Origin: Campylorhamphus procurvoides | Lineage: Eukaryota; Chordata; Aves; Passeriformes; Dendrocolaptidae | Length of the DNA: 64,000 nucleotides | Assembly: GCA_013396655.1 (NCBI GenBank) | Contig: WBMV01003263.1 | Coordinates: 501,609 to 565,608 of the forward strand | Reading direction: 5' to 3' | Shown here: piece by piece, positions 25,701 to 36,330 of the stretch | How the letters are laid out: each line of letters begins with the position of its first letter | How positions within the stretch are numbered: the first letter of the stretch is position 1 | Made by a program: the position numbers and the translations under genes | Notes under the pieces: model-generated | Databases searched by the model: none | Told to the model about the DNA's origin: nothing | Seen by the model: only the letters and a program-made list of their open reading frames with translations

Positions 25701-26880
25701 AAGCAGAGCACAGACATCTCAAAATAGGGCCAAAATACAGAGATATTCAGAAGAGTCTTGAGGCTCTTGAAAAAACACCTGAACCAAATCTTTGAGAACA
25801 GCCAACAAACACCCTAGTTCAGATACACTGAGTGCATAAATGACTGCAAATTGAATCTATCCTAGACATCCTCTGAAAGCAAATGGCTACTGTGCTTTGC
25901 ATTCACAGAGAGCGGCAGGAAAACCCCCCTGAATAAACCTGCCCACAGAGACAGATACAGTCTGAGCAGTGGCAAAATCCCAAGTTAATACCCTTTGTTC
26001 CTTATTTGCTGTTCCCCCAGCTGATTACACAAGCTCACCCCTGCAACAAACATCTCTTCCTCTGCACAGCTACCCACACAAACCCTCACATCTCGGGGTC
26101 TCACAGAGGCTTTAGCTATAGAGTTTTAAGACCTTTGGCTAGAGGAGTGCTACATTAAGCAAGAAAAGGAGGGTTAATTTTGTTGATTTCCCTTGTCCCC
26201 TGCACATCATCAGAAAGGTGCCACACTCCAGCAACTTCTTCACCCTCAGGATGTTGCTCTCCTGTTTCCCCTCTCTCTCAGTGCGAGCCTTTTAAATCAC
26301 TTTTAATAACCCAATAAAGGCACACATTCGCCTACGAACCAGGACAAGTTTGATGCTATACCAAAGGCAAAGGAAGCCTTCAGCAGAGCTCAGAGGGTCA
26401 ATGTGATCTATCTTTTCAGTTTACCCAGCTGACAAGTAATAAGGGCAAACTGTCCATCTCCTACAGAAAGAGAAATTGCAGTGTTCAAAAGCATTGGAGT
26501 TGGATTCAGAGTAACTGAATGAAGGGGGCTGATTAGGAATGAGTTGCATTAGGCACTGAGGTGTTTAAACGAAGATTAAGAAAGAGTACGTGTGTCTGTT
26601 GGGAGAACTGAAATAATTAAACATCACTAGTCCCACTGAGTGATGCAGCACAGACAGAAGTGCTGAAACATCAGGCCACAAATGGGGACTGTATTAGGAG
26701 TAACCTGTACAGAACAGCAGAGTTACTTTCTGGTCAACACAATACACCTTCAGTTTTATCTGAAAGAACAGATTAATAGATATTGCATGCAGGTCTAAGA
26801 AATTATTTTTCAGAACACTTTCTTGAGCATTTTTACACACATTGGATGAAGTTAAAAACACTGGGCCTCAATAGGTTTCC
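22792..26880. other. Unique non-coding DNA, no gene seen
   Basis: Contents are unique AT-rich DNA with homopolymers: T12 at 23,782-23,793, T17 at 24,402-24,418 and G8 at 24,933-24,940. Open frames (113 codons at most) are unrecognised. Around 25,580-25,612 a GAAATAGTGGGAGTC string weakly recalls the CATTGACTTCAATGGG repeat, but it is too short to call. Confidence 0.65.
24402..24418. repeat. Poly-T run (17 T)
   Basis: Pure T homopolymer. On the - strand this is a 17-A tract; no polyadenylation signal is clear next to it. Confidence 0.95.
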
Positions 26881-29800
26881 TTGGGTCATGAAAATGACCC
26901 ATTCCCTGCTACAGCACATAAGCACACCAGGTACCTAACATTACACCTCCAGTCTCCCACACCCACCCCAACAGTATGCAGGTCCCAGAGTGGTGGGAGG
27001 GAGGTGAAGGAGCAGCAATGGGAGAAATGAAGGCAGAACTGGAAGAGTGGAAGGAGAGTTGCAGTGATGCTAGAGGACAAAGCTTGCCACTGAAGGGCTG
27101 CAGTAGGAGAGTGAGAAATGGTAATGGACAACCGACGACTAATTGGGTTAAAATACACAAGAATCTCCATGTTACCAAAAAATAAACAGCAGGTGAAGGG
27201 ACAGTGCTGTGGAGGTCCCTCCCATAGCTCCTTCTGGGACTGTCACTTGGAGAAGCCTGGCACCTCTGTACCAGAGACATGGAAAACAGCAAGGGGTTGG
27301 AAAATGGCAATTTATTATTCAGAAAAAAACTCAACAGCTATAGAATTTCCGTTCATTTGCCCCACAAAAATGTCACCTTTGGTTTCAACTTCACTATGGA
27401 AGATAGGGAAAGAACATGGAAAGGAAAGAAGACCAAAAAAAAATGAAATATGGGAGACAGGGAAAATCTTCAATAAATTTAACTTAAATGGAAAGGAGCT
27501 TAACTTGTGAAAACAACAATAGGAAGGGGTCTTTCAAAAGCATATTTCCAAAAGATCTCTCCCACAGCCACAGTGAAGCAACTGCATGTTTCTCAGCATG
27601 GCAAGGAAGCTCCTGCCCAGTCTGCTCTGAAACTGTAATCACTCTGTTAACCACAAATCCCCAGAGTAACTCTTAGCTACACAAGTTATTTTCTTTTTTT
27701 CTTTTCTGTTTTTAAGAAGATTTAGAAATAAAGACCTTTTCCGTTTGTCTACATGGTATTTTAGATGAACTGATGAGCTTGGTATTGTAATTCCTACACT
27801 CATTAATGCAGCCTAAATTCAGAACCAAGACCTGCTCAAAAGCTATGGTTCCTGTACATGTAGAGGCTGCATTTAGCACAAGGAGGGTAGAAATAAGGAT
27901 AAATTTAAACCCTTCTGTGTTCATTAAAACACCTAATGAGAAAATTGCTGCCTTGAGCAGTTAATGGTAACTTGTTATTGTTGATGAAGAGAGCAGAACT
28001 CCTTTGTAAATACAATAAATGCTATTTCAGCTACTTTGGCCCTGAATAGAAGAGTCAGCATATTGTTCATTCACAAAGAAAACTGATAGGATTTCTATGG
28101 TCTGCAAGTGCCTAAACACTGTATTTATCTCACTGAACTGCAAAGCTGTACAGAACAGGAACCTCTTCTCACTGAGGTCAGGACAGTTTTAAATCAAATG
28201 GGAGCAAATTAAACCCTGAAACTTCAAAGCTGGTAGAACTGGTAGTAATAGGACCTACTGTGTCCAGAGCTTTAGGAGAAAAGATAAAGCAACCTGGCAT
28301 GAAAAAAACCACAAGTGCATCACTATTTGTGCAATAGTGGCACATCTCTTCAGAAAGGAGATGTGTGCCACTATGGCTGGAAAGCACAGCTATTCAAATT
28401 CAGACAGGTACCATTTTCACTGTTTTTGAATGCTTGAACCAAGCAAAATTCAGAGACAACATGAAAGTCATCCAGACTTCAATCACGGCTATTTCTGGAA
28501 CTGCCAACACTGGAAGGGAATATCCTCTCCCCCACATTTTTAATCTGCTTAGAAACAAAACACAGGAGTATTTTCTCATCATTGCACATCACTGAACTAG
28601 CATTAACACTTTCATCCCAAAACAAATGATGTTACAGGAAACTATTCAGTCACCAGGGTAACTGGAGAAAAATACCACCAAGCTGCTCCTCAGTCTGTCA
28701 GTAGAGCCTGCAGCATCACATTTGGGCTCTACCACTCCAGTGCCCCAGCACAGACACATCACACACACTTCACACCGCACCTGTAGTGCCCACTCACAGA
28801 GAAACCATTCCGTATTGCATGGTAGGTTTTTGTAATTTGGACATGCTGATATATCTATTGTCTTTATTGCCATTCAGACCACTACAGGCAGTAAAGCTGG
28901 AACCACCAGGCCCTAACTGGGACTCTGATGTGCTATTCTTTTTGTACAGAAACTTTTCCAGCAAAAGTATGGTACAAACTGGCAAGTGACAGCCAAGCAA
29001 ACTCTGAGGAACATTTGTATGGACCTGGTCTGAGACAAAGACATCTATTTTACCATGCTGAGTTTACCACACTCAATTTCACCTATTACATTAAGCAAGG
29101 GCAAAGCACTTTCCCATATTCACAGCAGCCGAGTTAAATTATGCATTCAGGGCTGATTATGTGATATGCTGTTTAAACCCTGTGATTATACACTTCAAAT
29201 AAGGAGAATGCAAAAATGTAGTTCCAAGCAAATAAGACAGACACAGGGGGTGTGAGTGAAAGACACCAAACTTCCCCTAAAGGACTGCAATGCCCAAGAC
29301 ACTAACTGTGTACCTCCACCATCTGGACAAAACTGGTGTATGGCAAGAATGATGAAATCCTGATCAGTTTGGTCCCCCAGCTGAGGTGGAGGTGTGTTGG
29401 CATATGTGGGTGCCTGTTCTCTCCAGTTCAGGATTCTCTCTTAAAACAAGCATAACTGATGAACCATCTTGCAAGGCAGCATGGTGAGCATTTTTTCTCC
29501 TCTGGTTTTCCTCATTATGCCCATTTTCTTTAGTCTGGAGGAACTGCAAAGTTTAGAAGGCCATGGAAATCACACAGCCCCAAACCTGCAGAGAGACTTA
29601 CTGTGGCACGCATCAGGAACAGTCAACAGTGACTTAGTTGGTTCCCGGCCACTCTCCTGCCCCACAGGAGCAGCAGGAGCATTCCCACAACCTCTGGAGG
29701 CAGCATGGGGAGCCTGCCTGGCAGCCTGACAGTGGCCACCTCTCCTCTTCTGTGAAAGTCTGGCAGGGCTGCAGAGAGCTTTGTTGGGAGGACTAGGCAA

Positions 29801-30050
29801 GGAAGAAAAGTCTTCTCTCCCAGCATGAATACAGCTGTGTCCACATATGCATGCCTCTAAAAATACTGCTTTCATTTTAAGCTGGAGTGCAAAATCCGAC
29901 TGGTCCTTCACTTGCAGCCACTGCTTTTGGTAGCCAAGGCCAGGAATCTTGAGAAAAGAACGATTCCTTTTTGACGTGGAAAAGTTTGTCTAGAAATGAT
30001 GGCAAAATCAGGCCTCATCTGTACTTAACAGTCATGACTGGCTAGGACTA
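26881..30050. other. Unique non-coding DNA, no gene seen
   Basis: A + strand open frame at 27,118-27,510 contains SVPETWKTARG at about 27,266-27,298, which recalls the VPEDWKTA motif of LINE reverse transcriptases. The flanking residues do not continue the family pattern convincingly, so I do not call an element. Everything else is unique DNA with unrecognised short frames on both strands. Confidence 0.6.
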
Positions 30051-30108
30051 AATCACAGAATATCCTGAGCTGGAAGAGAGCCACAAGGATCATCAGAGTT
30101 CAACTGCT
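30051..30108 (-). mobile_element. CR1 LINE 3' tail fragment, reversed
   Basis: The + strand reads AATCACAGAATATCCTGAG, CTGGAAGAGAGCC, then AGGATCATCAGAGTTCAAC, the reverse complement of a CR1 3' terminus. It is about 58 bases long and strongly 5'-truncated. Same orientation as the copy at 3,050. Confidence 0.75.
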
Positions 30109-33100
30109 AAATGAGAACAATGAAACACAGGAAAGCCCCCAGGAGCAGGCAGCGACATGAAGCATGGGATCAGTTCTGGGGAATCCCTTTATCCAGTGAA
30201 ACAAACTTCTGGAATATGTCATTGCCATGGCTCCTGCTGATGGCTGCTCCTGTCAGGCTCCCTGCTGCTCCATCCCAAGCCTCCCAGCCAGCTCATAGCC
30301 AGCACTGCTCCTCCCCTTATAGAAGCAAGGCTAGGCTGGTCCTGTGGCAGTGAGCCAGCACCCTTTCGACAGCCCAGCCAAGCCTTTGGTTTTCCAAGTT
30401 TTCTTGGCACTTTCTGCCTGCACCGAGGTACATCCTCCCCATGCAGCCAGCATTCTTCTCCAGCCTTTACCACGACAAGCCCCCCAATGGCTCACACGCC
30501 CCACTGCAAGCTTCTTCAAAACTCCTTCCTGGAGATTTGACCCACTTGAGTGAAGACACTGCAGCTCCCCTTATTTACTCCAGGACAGACACCCGGCTAA
30601 AAATGGAGGCAAGTTTCAGGATAACAACAAATAACCTTCAGAGGGATGAAGTTGAACTTCAAAACTCATTTCTTCCAAGATAACAACAGTGATTTATAAC
30701 AGTCCAAAAGGATGTTTGTACCTCCAAACCTACACCCTTTTAAGTTATTTAAAAAACCCTGAAAACGCCTCCTTCTTTGTCACAGTGAATATGTACATGA
30801 TTAAAAAGCTGACCCAGCAGGAGGACACCGGAATTCTTTGCTCTGTCCTGGTTTGTGCTGTGGGTCCAAACAGCTACAGCCACTCCGATTATAGATGGTC
30901 CACAGGGTAGCAGGCACTGCACAGAGGTAAAACTGCCAAGCAGCAAAAGTAGCCAAGTTCCATTAATCACTGACAAAGCGTCCTGATGCTAAATCCTTCA
31001 CATTCATCTTTTCCTGAGCTTTTCACTTTGCAGTTTATTACAGGCAGAGCTTGGCTCCAGAACCTCAGTAAACCCCCACACAAAGCCACATTTTTCAAGC
31101 TGTCATCCCAAGCTGCCCTGCACTCTCCTCATCATCCACAAATATTACTCCACGTTTACATTATGTACATTAAGAGCATTTTTAATTATTCTTCCAGACT
31201 AACAAATGAGTGTTCACAACAATTTGGACACTGGCACTGTCTGCCTGCAGCAGGCAGATGTTACTGTGCTCAGCAGAAAAGCAAGCCATTTTTATTATAT
31301 CATGAAGGCAGGAAAAGCTTCTCAGAACAAGCAGGCACTAGTGAAATTGTTGCTCCTTTTTTTTGCTGCTCCCTGTCCCTTGTTCTCTGGGGGAACAGCA
31401 CGGCTTTCACTCACAGCAGGGAGCCCACCTGGGGAGAAGTAATGCCAAATGAAGCTGCCTTTGATGGTCCACATGATGTTTATATGAAAGTACATATTCC
31501 TTACTCCATCTGGAAAGCTGGCCAGACCATACATGTTGTACATTTCCATATTCTGGAAAGCAGTGTTTTTAAAGGATATCAGGATCCTTTGTTTATATTG
31601 AAATGTTAGCTCTCCGGCAGATCAGCTGCAATTATCTTATGACTCACCTTCTAGCAGCGATGTGAATTTTGAACAATTAGGTATTTTAACTGAGAAGATA
31701 AGAAACTTCTCATTTTCTCTGAATCACTATTATTGAATTAACTGGCAGAGCCCAAAAGCAGCCAAAGATGGTACATATCCAAGTCGTCAGTAAAGGTGAA
31801 ACTGCAGCCCAGGTGTATCTCTGTTCACTGGAAGTGTCTGCACCATTCTTGATAGAAACACACTGCAAAATTGGTCATGGAGGTCCCTGACAGGAAAAGA
31901 TTCCTGTGGGTATTAGACTTAGATTAGGCCACATTCCTCCTAAGGGTGACTCTGAACTGCAGAGTGAGATTGACCTAGAGACTGATTTACTATTATCATT
32001 GAATTATCATCATTTTTAGCTATGCTTCTGCTTATCTTTTTCCCAGATCTTCAACTCCTTGGTAGGGGAGAAGGCTGTGAGAGTTGAGAGAACATGAAGT
32101 ACCTTATGACATAACTGTCTGTACATTTTCAAGGTGAGGAAGTCTTAAATGCTGGCAGTAATGTAAAAAAAAAAAAAATTACCAGGGACTCAGCACAGGG
32201 CAGATAAAAAGAAAAGACATATTTCTGTGCCAGTGTTCAAAGGCTGATAGGATGCTGAAGGCTCTTGCAATTTTCTTGCCATTCAAATGGAAGCCTCAGC
32301 AGTGCAAGTTCAAAATCAGCAGACTGCAGCAACTGTAGATAAGACAGTCAATGTACCTTGGTTTCCATGTCATGGCTATTTAAGTCCTAACGCAATAAAC
32401 TACTTGTGCACTCAGCATCTTGAGATTCAGTGGGCTGCCTGCTCTCCTAAAGGTTACTGCTTCCCCAGAAATACCCACTAACTTCCAGAGCAAAGGGGAG
32501 CAAACCTGTTTGCTCAGCTCCACAGAGGCCAAAAGCTACCTGGTTTTGTCCGGAAGATTCTCCAATAAGGACACCAAAATAGGCAGCAAAAAGGTCCCTT
32601 TAGAGGACTTCTTATCCCCTGGTGCAGAAGTCACCACCTTGGCAAAATAGTTCACTGCAAGGCATGTCTAAGTCCACAAGGACTCTGGTGGTTCTAGTCT
32701 CTGTACTCTGCCCAGAATCAGCAAAGCACAAAAACCTCTTAAAATAATCACTATGTCTTTATAAGTCTTCTTCCAGGCTAAAATTCAACATAAGGTCTTT
32801 TAATTTTTCTCCAAACAAATGCCACAGGGCAAACTCCAGTGGTTCTCTGCTAAAACTGCAAGTGCTGACCACAGGCATCTTGCCTCAGTGACAGCTGAAC
32901 TCTTCTGCTGGGCTCTGAAGAGGCACTTCAGATACTGATGTCTGAGCATTCACAATGCTAAGCATTTATCCAGGCTGGAGCTTCAACGTGTGTAGCAACA
33001 AGCTGTAAAAACGTGCCAGCAGAATTGAAGCGGAAGTTGCCAAGTGTCAAAATAGGATAGCATTTAAACATTTACAAATTCTGCTTATGATACAGCAGCA

Positions 33101-35434
33101 CAAGGCAAACATACCACCATTAGCATTTCAAAAATAGTTTCTGAATGAAAGGAGGCTTTAAAAATAAGTTTGTTTTCTCCTGGCATCCCTATGCTAATAG
33201 ATTCTTCTTTTAATTAAAAACGTCTCTTGTATGCAGGCACCAGGCGTCACCATCTACTTGGGCAATTCCAGAGCCTCTGGCAAAGCAAACAGAGCGTGGT
33301 CCACCTCTCACTTCTCCCCAACAAAACTGGAAGGGTTTGTGCATAGGTTGGTGTCTCATCCATTCCAGATGTCCACATTCCACTCACAGGAGACAGTAAA
33401 CTCATGGTAATCCCTCCAAGAGAGCTCTCTCAAGCAAACTACATCTCATCACTGAGAAATTTGATTAAGTTCTCTTACAGATAAGTCAAATGAACCAGAG
33501 ACAACTGCATTTGTTTATACAAAGTTGCCAGATTACCCCTTGCACCGTCATTAGTATCACAGCAGACAGTAAAGTATTAAAGCAACACAAATAACATAAA
33601 ATAGAAAGTAGAAAAATGAAAAAGGGGTATTTCTATTGAAAGAAATAGTGTAAGTGTATAATAAACAAAAGTACTATACTGCATGACTGCAGAGGGGTGA
33701 ATTCCACTTACACAGGCTCTCCTTACCCATAGGATGTATTGCTGTGCAGAGCCAACATTTTTCCAGACCATTTTATGCAGATGTTGCAAAACACACTGAG
33801 CTGTTTAATCTACCTTTCAGTACATTGGTTTTTTTCACTTTCCTCTCATTATCTTCTCAAGTGTCCAACCCAGGTCTGGAGTTTGCAAACACTGCTAACT
33901 AATTCAAGAATTATCTACCCGGAAATCTCATTAGCTAAGATACAGAAAGTGTGACTAAAATAGATAAAGATGATTCATTTTGTTTCTATTAGCTGAAAGG
34001 ACATGACAAACAGCTGAGAAGATCTAAAATTACACCGTTAATGTGAACCAACACTAAATCTGAGTACAGCACTGAAACAAAAACCCTGAACCACCAAGAA
34101 TTCCACCAAGCAAGGTCCTGTGAAAAACAAGTTACTAACCTGATTTTTAATCTGTTTCACCCAGTACAGTTTCAGTGGTAAGTACACTCTGTCACTGTTT
34201 TCTTTCAAAATTTCTATAGAATTCATGACTGGTTTTCCCAAATACCTAGTTGCTATAGTTTAAAAGAGCCCCTCTTACTAAATGGCTTTTTACATCCCAG
34301 CTCAGAACAAACAGACAGATAGACAGAAGCACAGTATTGTGCCACCAGTAGTGAAGAGACTGCAAAGTTTCAAAATATTTTGGAGCTGGCCATTTTACAG
34401 GATTTCTGTGTCAAGGAAGATGTTTAAACAACAGTGTTGTGAGAAACCAGTTAGAAGAACTTTAGTAATTATGCCTGTGCTCAAAATAAAACATGTTCTG
34501 TAACAGAGAGTGGCGCCTCCAGGCCACTCCACCAGCTCCAGGCAGCTCCAAGACCTAATTCAGGCCCAAAGGAGACATAGCTTGAGTTTGATCTCAGATC
34601 CATCAGTGTGGCACCAGTTGGCAAAAAGAAGTATTTTGTCCCCCACAATCTGAAGAAAGTAAGGTGACCAGCAGGAAAGGAAGGAGACTCTACTGTAAAA
34701 CCAGACTTAAGACGTGCCCTGATGATAAGGCACAACCCTTCCATGCTACCAATTAGCACTACAAAACATTGTGCATCGTTTTAGCTTCAAGGCTTCTCAT
34801 AACAATATATTTATACACGTTTACACATTTTAAAAAGTGAGTCCAAATTAATATCAACCAATTAAATTCTTTAACTTCAAAAGTGATGGGCAAATTTGGG
34901 CCTTTTAAAACACCCTGCCTTTGCTCCTTCTGTCGGAGCACAAAACACTAAATCCTCAAGTGTTCACAAGAACACACTCAGTTTCCAGGCTGCAGCCTTT
35001 CACAGTCTACATCTCGTAGGAAAACCATGCCCTGGCACCCAGCATCTCCTGGTGCCCAAAGAGCACTCACCTTGCCAAGAGCATACGCTGCTAAAGGAAA
35101 TGGCTGTATAGATTTGAAACCCTGAAGTTTTATGCTAACTGGCTAAGGAAAAAGGAAGAAAAACACCAAACCACAAAAACACCCAAAAACAGTCCCAAGA
35201 AAGAGACAAAATGGAAGCAGGAAGACATGAATTTTAATCAAATCATGTGGGCAGACTTTATAGACACAGAGGGATAAGGAAAACTTGTATTTTGTGTGCA
35301 GTAGGGAAGTAGCTCTGGGTAGCAGCACCATAAAGGAGTGCTGGGTGAAGAAACAGTGTACAGCTCTAAACAAGGAGAGTAGGTTGTATCAGTTCAGGTT
35401 ATGGAGAAAGCTATGCTAGGAACAAGACAACTTT
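30109..35434. other. Unique DNA, includes the longest open frame
   Basis: Open frames crowd a GC-richer, CpG-poor patch at 30,220-30,550. The longest ATG-to-stop frame of the window, 207 codons, is at 30,986-31,609 on the + strand, but it has no domain, repeat or family resemblance that I can see. A 14-A run lies at 32,165-32,178. Elsewhere the DNA is unique and AT-rich; I see no exon, RNA gene or promoter. Confidence 0.6.
32165..32178. repeat. Poly-A run (14 A)
   Basis: Pure A homopolymer with no recognisable retroposed body upstream. Confidence 0.95.
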
Positions 35435-35509
35435 ATTTTTTCTTTTAAAATGTAGCTTCATTCTAGCAAAACTTTTTTTCTTTTTTTCCTTTCTTTTTCT
35501 TTTGGACAG
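35435..35509 (+). repeat. Polypyrimidine (T-rich) tract ending in ACAG
   Basis: A long T-rich tract with scattered C ends in TTTTGGACAG. It has the form of a strong splice acceptor on the + strand. The open frame that follows (to 35,846) matches no protein I know and no donor partner can be chosen, so I annotate only the low-complexity tract. Confidence 0.6.
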
Positions 35510-36051
35510 TTTTGCCAGTCAAAAAATATCAAACCTAAAAAGGAAACAACCACATATGCAACCAACAACCGCAATACAGCAAATTCAAGACAGGAAGGGT
35601 TTGTACATCTGTATCTTGTATAACCAGACTCACAGAGTCAAAACTGTGTACGAAATATATCAGCACATACTGCTAATTTTCTCTTTCACTCATAACCCAG
35701 GAGCTAGTCAATTTATTTCCAAGGTTTGTGGTGCTCTTAACTTCAGAGCTTCCCCTACACTGTCCCCAGGCTCTGAACAGGTGGTGGTGCCTGACAGAAG
35801 CAGTCACTCTGTAGAGGCAGAAGGTGCAATCCCATGCGTGCCTTAAATCCTATCCAAACCCAAACTCCTCCCACAGAGGAGTTTCATTTCAGCAAAGCCA
35901 GTAGAAAAAGTGCAGGAGGAAGGACCTATGGTGTTACACAGAACATGTGCAATGCTATACCATACTTATGTCACAGTGCACAACTATACATGGCTTAGAT
36001 AATTACAAATACTGTTACAAAGGGTGATACATTAAATTGGTACTCTCAGAA
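35510..36051. other. Unique DNA, no gene seen
   Basis: The region is open in one + frame for about 110 codons after the T-rich tract, without recognisable motifs. The second half is AT-rich and repeat-free. Confidence 0.55.
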
Positions 36052-36330
36052 ATACTGAGACGTGGACATGCTGCGCCGAGAGAGACAGCCCGGTCCAACA
36101 GATGAGACTGAACGTGAGGATTATGGCACTGCTTTCATGTCTGGTCTTTAAATGTCCCCAGACAACACCGTTCCAGTGCTGAATTGAGCCTCATAAACGT
36201 AGTGCTGAATGCATTTTATGGGCATAATTCCCAGGGTCTTTGAAAACAATGCATTCTGTCAAAATAGCATCTGAACGAAAGAGGCTCTTTAACCACCCAA
36301 CAAAGGCCTGTTTGATGTGCCACATTCCAG
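36052..36330. other. CpG-dense patch in CpG-poor DNA
   Basis: The 60 bases from 36,061 contain five CpG, far more than neighbouring lines, which mostly have none or one, and a few more follow to about 36,280. All three + frames and at least one - frame stay open for 27-46 codons across it, so open frames do not show which strand or frame, if any, is coding. One + frame starts at ATG 36,068 and ends after 27 codons in MSGL-stop, which has the form of a class I PDZ ligand. It could be a conserved regulatory element, an exon or chance. Confidence 0.35.

Noticed and set aside
27118..27510. Possible LINE reverse transcriptase because of SVPETWKTARG
   Set aside because: Only one short motif fits. 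The following residues do not give the expected IFKKG or NYRPVSL blocks in any frame I read.
35383..35402. let-7-like string GAGAGTAGGTTGTAT followed by CAGTT
   Set aside because: It lacks the full mature sequence, and the downstream bases do not pair with it to make a precursor hairpin.
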